Of a DNA stretch of 7,834 bases, positions 1 to 6,687 are shown piece by piece. The notes under the pieces were generated by a model. That model saw only the letters and a program-made list of their open reading frames with translations. It made no database searches and was not told the DNA's origin. Location: positions 1 through 7,834 of the forward strand of contig CATPAT010000253.1 in the NCBI GenBank assembly GCA_955652155.1. The letters are read 5' to 3'. A program made the position numbers and the translations under genes. Within the stretch, counting starts at the first letter, position 1; each line of letters opens with the position of its first letter. The stretch comes from an uncultured Chthoniobacterales bacterium. Its GTDB lineage: Bacteria > Verrucomicrobiota > Verrucomicrobiia > Chthoniobacterales > UBA10450.

Positions 1-243
1 CCCTACTTCTAAATTGACGTCGGGAGCGGGAATTCCGAGTTCGCTGAAGAACAGGTCTGACATTTTGGCATCGTAATGCTGGCCGGTGTGAACCAGGCGA
101 TACTGCAGTTTGCTGCCGCCAGGCGAAACTCCATTTGCCTGCAATGCCTTTAGCAGTGGCGCTATCTTCATGAAGTTCGGCCGCGCGCCGGCTACGAGCA
201 TCAGTTTGATGACGCTTCTAGACACGTTCAGCACTGATGCCAT
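1..243 (-). CDS. wecB: UDP-N-acetylglucosamine 2-epimerase (non-hydrolysing), N-terminal part only
   Basis: This is the 5' end of a gene that runs off the window at base 1; 81 codons are visible and the frame is open to the edge. The family interconverts UDP-GlcNAc and UDP-ManNAc in the cytoplasm, supplying ManNAc-type sugars to surface glycans. The visible protein carries the N-terminal Rossmann signature: a hydrophobic strand followed by GARPNFMKIAPLL (residues 19-31), then HTGQHYD (52-58), MSDLFFSELGIP (61-72) and the PDVNLEVG segment (74-81), all in the usual order and spacing. The GARPNFMK form looks more like ordinary WecB-type enzymes than the WbpI (ManNAc3NAcA) branch, but a fragment cannot settle substrate. 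The ATG at 243 follows an in-frame TGA; the ATG at 201 (residue 15) would remove a non-conserved 14-residue leader and is a real alternative. Neither has a clear ribosome-binding site. It begins 43 nt after the deacetylase-DUF354 stop, so it is probably co-transcribed. Confidence 0.9.
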   Translation of the reverse strand, partial: MASVLNVSRSVIKLMLVAGARPNFMKIAPLLKALQANGVSPGGSKLQYRLVHTGQHYDAKMSDLFFSELGIPAPDVNLEVG

Positions 244-286
244 AGCAAAGCCGTGCTTTGACGCTCAACGATCGGTCTCGAAGATG

Positions 287-2332
287 TTAAGCCACTTTGG
301 AGACGATGGTCTCCAAAATTTCTTCGATTATATTCACTATCTCATGCAGCGTCCGCTTGGACGTAATCGCTGAAATGGACCGCCGCTGTCGTTTCACGAG
401 CTGAATGTCGCGTTCAACACTTTCATTAGAATCGATTAAAACGAGTCTCCCATCCTGGTGCAGATATCGGTCGACCGCGCCGATGTTCCCTCGGAAAATA
501 CTATACACTGGCACTCCCAACGCGGCTGCCTCTCGATTCATCGTCCCGCCTCCGCTGACCACGAGATCGGAATGCCAAAGAAGGTTCAGGCCATCGACGG
601 CACCAGACGGTATAATCGTGACATTGTCTCTAAACCACTCCGGCCACTGATTTTGAATCAGTTGCCCTTGCCTAGCGTTCCGCGGCAAGAGCGCCACCCG
701 CACCCCAGGCGTTCGACAGGCACGATTCATGAAACACTCAAATAATTTCTCGCTTTCACGATTATGGTAATGAGCTTCAGTCGCTGGTGGACGGACGGTG
801 ATCATTAGATCAGAGCGCGGAATTCCTAGTTCTTCCAGGAGGGTTGGATCGGGATTAAACTTCCAAGTATAGACATTCTCCTTGATGCCGGTGTATTTTC
901 GAATGTAGCCATTCCGTGATGGCAACATTGCATCGGGAATAACAGCCGGAGCAATTACCCACGTTGGTCGCATCGTTGGAGGAAATTGACAGTACTCGTA
1001 GTCCTCCATCAGCACGGTGGGAATGTTTAGCCAGTTGCCCAGCAGCAACTGCGAACGTGCTCCGTGTGAAATTGCCAGAGCCGGTTTTTCCTTCATGACC
1101 AGTGGCGCCAGCTGAGCTGAGCGATAGATCAGCCCGGCCGCTTTCAGAATCCGATGCTTTCCGTAGTGTTTCCCGATTTTGACGTATCCCAAGCGTTGTC
1201 TGTCGGCCAGCTCACATACTTGGAATGCATCACGGGCAGTTACGAATAATGGAAAGCCACGAAACATCAGCTCTTCGACGATCGGTTCGAATAACGGAAC
1301 GTGCGGCGTATTATCCAAATCGATCCAGATTTTGGGCTTCTTCGCCTTTACGCGACGAACAGGAGAACCATTCCGACCAGAACGGGAGTTGCGTCCCGTG
1401 CTTTCTCGAAAGTACGTCGCGACCTGTCGTGGGAGAGCGTGCCAATACAAACCCTCGTATTTTGTTGCGATGTATTGCAGGAGCTCCTCGTAAAAACTCG
1501 CCGGATACTCCCACGCACCGGGATCCAAACTGTTCATGACCATGTAGTCCGGGTGGGTGTTGAGCAAAACCATTCCGCCATGCGCCGCAATCCAGTCGAT
1601 CTTGCGGGCCCAGATATCGATCGATGTCTCGCCGAGTAACACGAAGAGGGTGGAGTCCTGAGGAAGAGTGTAAGGCAATTCAACGTAACCTTGGTTCCGT
1701 GCCGTTTTGGGATAATTGAATGTGGCGCGGCGCGAGACCCAGAACGGGAAGATCGTATGCCTGCCTTCCGGCTGTGGTTCGAACGGATCAGTATCAAAAG
1801 TGGAAGCGTCGTAGTGGATTTCGAGATCGTGCAACCAGTCGAGATTGTGCAGCATGAATCCGGAGCGAAAGCCTGAAGCATTCCAGTTTTGCAGATAGCG
1901 ATTGATCTGCACTGCTTTGACGGCGAAGTCGCGGCGGGTGTGAAAGAGCCGACCGTCGTGCTTTAGATCGTGCACTCCAACTTCGAATCCATGATTGCCC
2001 AGTTCACGACGCAGTTCTGCTGGATCGGCGTAGCTTCCTTCAGGGACAAAATTAAAAGAAGAATGAAAGCCGAGGTTTTGTTCCAGCTCCATCAAATCGC
2101 GGCACCTCTGTAAGCCCGAAGGCCCCTCGACATCGTGGGTGAGGACTACGGCAAACTTCTTCCCGTTCGGCCAACCTTGCCAGGCGGGCGGCGGCTGTTC
2201 CGACCCGGGCATGATGGGCCAAGTATGCTGGATTCCGGCCCGGAGCCGCGAGGCCAATCCTCTGCGAACCGCCCTCCGCAGGGTCTGCGGAAGATACGGT
2301 CTGAGAGCGAAATAGATCCTATTTCTTAACAT
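287..2332 (-). CDS. Fusion protein: NodB-like polysaccharide deacetylase plus DUF354 (COG1817) glycosyltransferase-like domain
   Basis: The product is 681 residues with two domains. Residues about 55-305 form a NodB/CE4-like deacetylase. THDVEG (65-70) is in place of the usual TFDD metal motif, HDLKH (121-125) fits the HxxxH metal motif, FRSGFM (155-160) is the arginine motif and LNTHPDY (257-263) is the C-terminal histidine motif. Such enzymes remove N- or O-acetyl groups from glycans. Residues about 309-331 are a basic, Ser/Gly/Arg-rich linker. Residues 332-681 are a DUF354 domain, starting IWIDLDNTPHVPLF (335-348) and carrying SGGGTMNREAA (593-603); this family shares the GT-B fold with UDP-GlcNAc 2-epimerases and is predicted, not proven, to be a glycosyltransferase. 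I recall the two domains mainly as separate proteins. There is no methionine near the junction, so an independent DUF354 start is unlikely. No signal peptide is evident; the N-terminal 35 residues are arginine-rich and amphipathic. The ATG at 2332 has no Shine-Dalgarno sequence and a palindrome lies just upstream. Family and fusion are confident; substrates are unknown. Confidence 0.88.
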   Translation of the reverse strand: MLRNRIYFALRPYLPQTLRRAVRRGLASRLRAGIQHTWPIMPGSEQPPPAWQGWPNGKKFAVVLTHDVEGPSGLQRCRDLMELEQNLGFHSSFNFVPEGSYADPAELRRELGNHGFEVGVHDLKHDGRLFHTRRDFAVKAVQINRYLQNWNASGFRSGFMLHNLDWLHDLEIHYDASTFDTDPFEPQPEGRHTIFPFWVSRRATFNYPKTARNQGYVELPYTLPQDSTLFVLLGETSIDIWARKIDWIAAHGGMVLLNTHPDYMVMNSLDPGAWEYPASFYEELLQYIATKYEGLYWHALPRQVATYFRESTGRNSRSGRNGSPVRRVKAKKPKIWIDLDNTPHVPLFEPIVEELMFRGFPLFVTARDAFQVCELADRQRLGYVKIGKHYGKHRILKAAGLIYRSAQLAPLVMKEKPALAISHGARSQLLLGNWLNIPTVLMEDYEYCQFPPTMRPTWVIAPAVIPDAMLPSRNGYIRKYTGIKENVYTWKFNPDPTLLEELGIPRSDLMITVRPPATEAHYHNRESEKLFECFMNRACRTPGVRVALLPRNARQGQLIQNQWPEWFRDNVTIIPSGAVDGLNLLWHSDLVVSGGGTMNREAAALGVPVYSIFRGNIGAVDRYLHQDGRLVLIDSNESVERDIQLVKRQRRSISAITSKRTLHEIVNIIEEILETIVSKVA

Positions 2333-2492
2333 CGAGACGGTGCGTTAACGCATCACCAACTTATGCGAAACCTGCGAGCCTCGCATACAACGCCCAAAGT
2401 CCTTACTGCTTGGCCATACTATGATGACACACGGACAGACGAGCTCGGCAAAGTATCGCTCTGTGACTTTCAAAGCGACGACGGAGAACCCA
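2333..2492 (-). promoter_or_regulatory. Dyad-rich leader before the deacetylase-DUF354 gene
   Basis: This 160-nt gap separates the acyltransferase stop from the deacetylase start. On the minus strand it holds a 7-bp inverted repeat, TATGCGA (2387-2381) and TCGCATA (2368-2362), with a 12-nt loop that contains TCGCA (2377-2373). That inner copy also forms a 13-bp near-palindrome with the first arm (2385-2373). Next comes the perfect 12-bp palindrome TGCGTTAACGCA (2352-2341), ending 8 nt before the ATG. The half-sites can pair in alternative ways: first arm with the inner site or the third arm, and CGCAT (2366-2362) with ATGCG (2353-2349). This could be an operator or a leader that gates translation. 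There is no U-tract, so it is not an ordinary intrinsic terminator, and I see no convincing -35/-10 pair. Function is inference. Confidence 0.3.
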
Positions 2493-2990
2493 TCAATTGT
2501 GTCTTGAAGAAGAGTTCAATATCTTCGCCGGGTTCCCCGCCACGGTGGTATTTGGAGGCACGTCTGTGGTTACGACGCTTCCAGCGCCAACGGTGGCGCG
2601 CTCTCCCACAGTAATTCCACCGAGCAAGGTTGCGCCCGAACCTATCGATGCGCCTCGTCTTACGATCGTTCTTTGGCAATCCCAATCTGCCTCTGTTTGA
2701 AGCTGTCCCGAAGCGTTGGTGGCGCGAGGATACCGATCATTTATGAACGTAACGCCGTGTCCGACGAAAACTTCGTCTTCTATCGTAACCCCCTCGCAGA
2801 CGAAGGTGTGACTGGAAATCTTGCAACGCTTCCCGATTGCAGCGCGTTTCTGAACTTCAACGAAAGCCCCAATCGTCGTTTCATCTCCGATCTCACAGCC
2901 ATAAAGATTGACGAACTTGTGAATTCGGACATTGCAGCCGAGCTTCACATCCGACGCGATCAGCTGATATGGATTCACTACACCCTTCAT
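2493..2990 (-). CDS. Left-handed beta-helix (hexapeptide-repeat) acyltransferase, WbpD/WlbB-like
   Basis: The 165-residue product is built almost wholly of hexapeptide repeats of the LbH acyltransferase superfamily: IGDETTIGAFVEVQ (34-47), IGKRCKISSHTFVCEG (52-67), VTIEDEVFVGHGVTFIN (68-84), then IGSGATLLGGITVGERATVGAG (116-137) and the closing VAGNPAKI motif (150-157). The GHGVTFINDRYPRA stretch (77-90), with its loop out of the helix at about 88-107, is typical of the WbpD/WlbB group. Those enzymes N-acetylate UDP-linked 3-amino sugars from acetyl-CoA in the cytoplasm, as trimers. The aminotransferase in the same locus is a plausible partner that would make the amino group. The frame extends upstream to a TTG at 3089, but the ATG at 2990 gives the normal N-terminus and the extra 33 residues look unrelated to the family; no strong ribosome-binding site is visible for either. 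The gene lies 177 nt after the co-polymerase stop. An O-acetyltransferase role is the main alternative. Confidence 0.86.
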   Translation of the reverse strand: MKGVVNPYQLIASDVKLGCNVRIHKFVNLYGCEIGDETTIGAFVEVQKRAAIGKRCKISSHTFVCEGVTIEDEVFVGHGVTFINDRYPRATNASGQLQTEADWDCQRTIVRRGASIGSGATLLGGITVGERATVGAGSVVTTDVPPNTTVAGNPAKILNSSSRHN

Positions 2991-3167
2991 CGCTGTCGAA
3001 CATGAGCGAACAGCACTATTGCATGGCTCAAGTCCAAATGAGAGTTCGTCACTCGGCCAGTTTACCGAAAGCGCCAGAGGCTGTGGCAAACATGAGTCAA
3101 TTTACTCAGCTCTCGCGGAAGAGACTAGACCGCACGCGTACTTACGAGAAATGTAGGCGACGAACAA
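2991..3167 (-). other. Intergenic gap with no clear feature
   Basis: This 177-nt spacer lies between the co-polymerase stop and the acyltransferase start. On the minus strand I see an isolated TTGACT (3100-3095) that resembles a -35 box, but no matching -10 box at the right distance. There is no GC hairpin followed by a T-run. Part of it is open in the acyltransferase frame back to the TTG at 3089, without family-like sequence. It may hold an internal promoter, which I cannot demonstrate. Confidence 0.4.
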
Positions 3168-5495
3168 TCAGACCTTGCTTTCAAGCCATTTCGGGACGTA
3201 AGAGCGAGCTTTATTAAAGACGACTGAGACGTTGTCTCGGCCGGTCACGAGGGCCCGATAACCTCGCTTGACCACATCGCGTTTGTCCTTTTCCGCTTCG
3301 ACAATAAGCAAGACCTTATCCATAAATGGAGCGATTCCGACCGTAGGGCTCGTCTCACTCAGGGGAGGCATGTCGAAAATGATATAATCGAAATCGCTTG
3401 CTTTTAGGTTGGGCATGAGATCAAAAAATTTCTTCAGACCTAGCTGCGCAGGTCCGGCATTAGGAGGCGCGACCGTGGCCAAATAGAGATTGTCTGCGAC
3501 GGAAGCGAGACCGTCAGCCGATTGCAAAGCTGTTTTTAAAGAATGGGCAGGCTTGCCTCCATAGAAGGCATGGACATGCTCCGGCCCAAGGTTGACATCA
3601 ACCAGTAAAACTTTGCCGTCTCCTGTTTCAGATAAAGCGGCCGCAAGACCGGCCGCCAGCGTGGAAGTTCCCGTCGCTTCGGATAAACCGGTTACGCCAA
3701 CCAGCTTTGGTTTGTGTGTTAGCTGATGGAGCTCGAAATAGAGACCAATGCGGTCGCGTATCGCCTCGCAATAGGCACGGACGAAGTGGTCGGCGTCCCA
3801 CGGCGCAAGGTTTGTGCGCTTGGAATCCTTCACAACCAATGCTGAGCCGTTCCTATTTTGGCTTGGCCCGGAACGTAGCCGGCCATTTTGCGCGTATGGT
3901 ATCGACAGCAGCGGCGCGATGCCCACGAACTTTTCAAGCTCAAAGGGTCGCTTGATCGTCCGATTCAAGACGAGCTCGTTGAGCAAAGAGAGAACAATGC
4001 CCAGGGCCAACCCGCCTCCAGCAAGGCCCAGGGCAAGTTTGTCTCGCGCAGTCGTGACCTTGATTGGCGATGACGGCTGTTGGACCGCGCTGATGTTAGG
4101 AATCTTTGATGGATCAAGTGCTTCATCGATGCGTGCTTTGTCAAGGCTAGCCGCAAAATATTTGTAATTGGTTTCTTCAAGTTCCTTCTGTCGCTCAAGA
4201 TCCGCTATTTGTGGTGAAATCTGAGAAAGCTTCTTCATCCGCTCCTGACTATCGTGAAGACCTGCGGCCAACGCTTCCCGTCTTGCTTGTATTCCCGCGA
4301 GACGCGCCGTTTCAGAAGCGAGGTCAGATTGTCCGCTACCAGACGCAATCGGGCCAGCTGTGGAAGGAAGATTCGGAAACTCCTTTTCGAGCTTTCGACA
4401 CTGTCTGGTAACGTCGTCAATCTCCGCCTGGTTCGCTTTCACCAACTGGCTCTCCGGCATGTACTTTGCCAGCAATTCCAGCTTCGCCTGACGAAGCTGC
4501 GGCAATCTCGAGATAAGGACTTGATACTGTTGTTTTACTTCGCTGGGGATTTCTGCAGCGGACGGGCCTTTCTTGTCTAACTTCCCAGCGGTCGCCCCGA
4601 GAGATCTAGGGACCATTACGGTGGCGGGCACGTCCTCTCCACCCGGAGCGCGCTCGGTCGGCGGCGCGCTCACCTCCTCGGGAAGTGTTCCTCCCAACTG
4701 GAGGACCTTCGCCTTTTGTTCCGCTAGCTCAGATTCTGTGATGTTCAACTGGTCCTCTGTTTTAGCCGCTTCAGCACTCAAGGCCGCGATGCTTTCGACG
4801 AGCGGAGAAGCAATCCCTACCTTGCTTCTCAACGACCTCAAGGAATCCTCCGTCTGATTCAACCGCGATCGGACCTGATCGGTTTGCTGGGTTACAAAAT
4901 CAAACGCGCCAATGGAACGGTGAACTTCGAGATGTTTATTGAAATACCGGTTTACCAGTTCCTTAAGAACTATGGTAGCGAGACTCGGGTCGTGGCTCTT
5001 GTAAGCTACAAAAATGATGTTGCTTCCCTTGTGAACGGTCACCTCAAGTCCGGAGGTGATTACCTCAGCCGCGGCTTCTTTGCTCGGCGTGCCTGACGCA
5101 TGCGGGAGCAGACGTTTGGGTCCGACGGCCTCGGCCGCCTGCACTGCCAGATCCCAGCTAGTTAGAATTTCCACCTCCGAGCCGAGAACGTTTTCAGAGG
5201 CCTGACCCAGACCGGCCGAACCGCGCGCACTTTCGATTGGATCGATGCCACTCCTTTCCAGAACGTACCGCACCAACAGTTTGGCTTCCGATTGGTAAAC
5301 AGGCGGATAAAACAAATAAACAGCTGTCCCCGCGGCCAGACCTGCCGCCACGCAAACCAAGATGTTCCGCTTGTGCTTGAACAGGGCAGACAAAATGTCG
5401 CTAATGTTCAAGCTGGAATGTTGCAACTCGGGCCTCGGCTCTCTGGGACGGGGGATCCTGTGCGCGACCAGGGTCTCTGGCAAAGGTTGTGTCAT
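3168..5495 (-). CDS. Wzz-type polysaccharide co-polymerase fused to a degenerate BY-kinase-like domain
   Basis: The 775-residue product follows the exopolysaccharide chain-length/export (Wzc/GumC/EpsB, PCP-2a) layout. A short cytoplasmic N-terminus is followed by a Wzz domain with transmembrane segment 1 at about 44-63 and YPPVYQSEAKLLV just after it (63-75). A long periplasmic region follows, predicted coiled coil at about 200-265 and 325-460, interrupted by a Pro/Gly/Ala-rich stretch at about 268-320. A proline-rich motif (PNISAVQQPSSPI, 466-478) precedes transmembrane segment 2 (about 487-507). The cytoplasmic C-terminal domain (about 565-775) is ParA/MinD-like. Its Walker A region reads SEATGTSTLAAG (605-616), with Thr610 where the invariant lysine belongs. 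Walker A' is VLLVDVNLG (629-637), lacking the usual DADLR, and Walker B is IIFDMPP (705-711). The C-terminus has no tyrosine cluster (Tyr746 and Tyr766 only). It probably spans the inner membrane and sets chain length or couples export without normal autokinase activity. It starts 17 nt after the FemAB-like stop, with AAGGA upstream. Confidence 0.9.
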   Translation of the reverse strand: MTQPLPETLVAHRIPRPREPRPELQHSSLNISDILSALFKHKRNILVCVAAGLAAGTAVYLFYPPVYQSEAKLLVRYVLERSGIDPIESARGSAGLGQASENVLGSEVEILTSWDLAVQAAEAVGPKRLLPHASGTPSKEAAAEVITSGLEVTVHKGSNIIFVAYKSHDPSLATIVLKELVNRYFNKHLEVHRSIGAFDFVTQQTDQVRSRLNQTEDSLRSLRSKVGIASPLVESIAALSAEAAKTEDQLNITESELAEQKAKVLQLGGTLPEEVSAPPTERAPGGEDVPATVMVPRSLGATAGKLDKKGPSAAEIPSEVKQQYQVLISRLPQLRQAKLELLAKYMPESQLVKANQAEIDDVTRQCRKLEKEFPNLPSTAGPIASGSGQSDLASETARLAGIQARREALAAGLHDSQERMKKLSQISPQIADLERQKELEETNYKYFAASLDKARIDEALDPSKIPNISAVQQPSSPIKVTTARDKLALGLAGGGLALGIVLSLLNELVLNRTIKRPFELEKFVGIAPLLSIPYAQNGRLRSGPSQNRNGSALVVKDSKRTNLAPWDADHFVRAYCEAIRDRIGLYFELHQLTHKPKLVGVTGLSEATGTSTLAAGLAAALSETGDGKVLLVDVNLGPEHVHAFYGGKPAHSLKTALQSADGLASVADNLYLATVAPPNAGPAQLGLKKFFDLMPNLKASDFDYIIFDMPPLSETSPTVGIAPFMDKVLLIVEAEKDKRDVVKRGYRALVTGRDNVSVVFNKARSYVPKWLESKV

Positions 5496-5505
5496 GTTAG
5501 GAGGT

Positions 5506-5510
5506 TCCTT
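5506..5510 (-). promoter_or_regulatory. Ribosome-binding site of the co-polymerase gene
   Basis: AAGGA on the minus strand lies 10 nt upstream of the ATG at 5495, and overlaps the region just after the TAG of the preceding gene. It is the clearest Shine-Dalgarno-like element in the window and supports the ATG at 5495 and translation coupled to the FemAB-like gene. The CCTCC between it and the ATG could pair with an AGGAGG-like sequence; no role is claimed. Confidence 0.4.
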
Positions 5511-5512
5511 TT

Positions 5513-6577
5513 CTAATCCAGGTGGGGGTAGATCACGGAACCAGCAAACCGATTGAGCACTAAAGGCAACCTCCGAAAAATCTTGTTGTAGAATCCCAAT
5601 CCGTCGTGCCCGTTATTGTCCCATGCCTTCTCCGCGATATCAAACTTAAAATATTCGATCAGCTCTTCCTCGGTGCCCCATCCCATCTTAAATCGTCGTA
5701 ATCCCTCGTTCTCGATGTCGGTTCTGCCGAAGTGCAGCAACTGACAACCACGCTGCATCAAAAATCGAATCGCTTCCCACATCACCAAGTTGTTCCCACG
5801 AAATTCCTGGTAGGACGTGTTAGAGGCACCGAACTTGTAGACGGCATTTTTGCCGAACTGGAGGAAAACCGCAGCGGCAATGAACTTTGCGCTACTTCCG
5901 GCAAGAACTACAAAGCCATGACCGCCTTTGATGGCTTCTCTATATATATTAAGAAAAAAGGACAAGGGCTGGGGGGGGATGCCATGTCGCCGCCGTGTTC
6001 TGACGTGAAGACGGTAGAATTGCAGAACCGCCTCGCACGTTGTGGCCACCTGGACATTCAAGCCGCTTTTCTGGGCTTTCCGAATTGCGCGGCGCACCGG
6101 ACTCGCGAATCGAATTAACAACTCCTCGCTGTCCTCAGACAAGCGAACTTTGTGACCATAGAATTGCCTGGCGGATGCTGCTGACGCTGGCAGCATCCCG
6201 CGGCCTCCCCGGATTTCAAAGTATCTCCAGTTTCGTTCGCGGGCCAGTTCCGACATCCTGCTTAAAACCTTCCCGGACTCACCTTCGGCAAAAATAAGCG
6301 GACAGCAGAAATCGCTAAAGGGAAGACAAATGCCCCTCCGGCCGGTAAAGGGGCTCTTGATCTCCATCATCGGAACCAGGGCCACCGGTTGGCTTTGCCG
6401 GAAGAAAGCGAGATAGAAAGGTTTGTGACCATAGGTCTCAACCAGCACTTTCGCCCAAACGGTGCTGTGAAAGAAATTGCCGTCAGGATGCGAAACAACC
6501 AGTCGGTCCCAATCGGCATCGTGGAGCGGATCGAGTATTCTTAAGTCAATGCTCGAGGCAAAATGTCGGTTATTCAT
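5513..6577 (-). CDS. FemAB/GNAT-like acyl- or aminoacyltransferase of a polysaccharide locus
   Basis: With the ATG at 6577 the product has 354 residues. It resembles FemAB-related GNAT-fold proteins (COG2348-like) found in exopolysaccharide and PEP-CTERM loci. The N-terminal half contains a DLRILDPL...WDRLV opening (11-26), FFHSTVWAKVLVETYGHKP (35-53) and a PFSDFCCPL segment (86-94). The second GNAT half has the RRAIRKAQKSGL basic helix (162-173), RRRHGIPPQP (195-204), a core strand at about 222-243, YKFGASN (247-253), and the diagnostic HFGRTDIENEGLRRFKMGWG (282-301). Characterised Fem proteins move amino acids from tRNA to peptidoglycan precursors; in these loci the substrate is unknown. 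The C-terminal 50 residues hold a hydrophobic, basic helix that may touch the membrane. An upstream in-frame GTG at 6682, 5 nt after the aminotransferase stop, would add 35 residues (389 in total); I prefer the ATG because the extra part lacks family-like sequence, but tight spacing favours the GTG. Neither has a strong ribosome-binding site. Confidence 0.82.
   Translation of the reverse strand: MNNRHFASSIDLRILDPLHDADWDRLVVSHPDGNFFHSTVWAKVLVETYGHKPFYLAFFRQSQPVALVPMMEIKSPFTGRRGICLPFSDFCCPLIFAEGESGKVLSRMSELARERNWRYFEIRGGRGMLPASAASARQFYGHKVRLSEDSEELLIRFASPVRRAIRKAQKSGLNVQVATTCEAVLQFYRLHVRTRRRHGIPPQPLSFFLNIYREAIKGGHGFVVLAGSSAKFIAAAVFLQFGKNAVYKFGASNTSYQEFRGNNLVMWEAIRFLMQRGCQLLHFGRTDIENEGLRRFKMGWGTEEELIEYFKFDIAEKAWDNNGHDGLGFYNKIFRRLPLVLNRFAGSVIYPHLD
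6173..6198 (-). repeat. 9-bp inverted repeat inside the FemAB-like gene
   Basis: Arms GGATGCTGC and GCAGCATCC match perfectly around an 8-nt loop (6182-6189). In the mRNA this would form a stable hairpin in the Leu-Pro-Ala-Ser-Ala-Ala-Ser coding stretch near residues 129-135 of the 354-residue form. No U-tract follows, so it is not an intrinsic terminator. It may be a by-product of the alanine/serine-rich codons. Confidence 0.5.
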
Positions 6578-6687
6578 CCCACATTGGCCTAAATCTTTAG
6601 TCTCGATGAATTCGACGTGGCTTTTCACTCTGTTAGACGTGCCGAAGGGAACGATCTCTCCCAAAACTCCAGGCTGATTCACAATTC

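Noticed and set aside
1534..1881. Minus-strand frame of 115 codons in another phase inside the deacetylase gene
   Set aside because: It is Ser/Arg/Thr-rich, shadow-like and overlaps well-conserved deacetylase sequence in the true frame.
2362..2387. Intrinsic terminator after the acyltransferase gene
   Set aside because: The inverted repeat has no following T-run on the minus strand and a 12-nt loop; a regulatory dyad fits better.
2991..3089. N-terminal extension of the acyltransferase to a TTG
   Set aside because: The extra 33 residues do not look like hexapeptide or family sequence, and the ATG at 2990 gives the expected start.
3095..3100. TTGACT on the minus strand as a promoter -35 box
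   Set aside because: No -10-like hexamer is found 16-18 nt downstream, so a promoter call is not supported.
5497..5503. TTAGGAGG-like Shine-Dalgarno sequence on the plus strand
   Set aside because: No plus-strand coding region with family-like sequence follows; it is the complement of the spacer before the co-polymerase gene.
5732..6118. Plus-strand open frame of 128 codons
   Set aside because: It is antisense to the FemAB-like core motifs and reads through the G8 tract; composition shows no domain.
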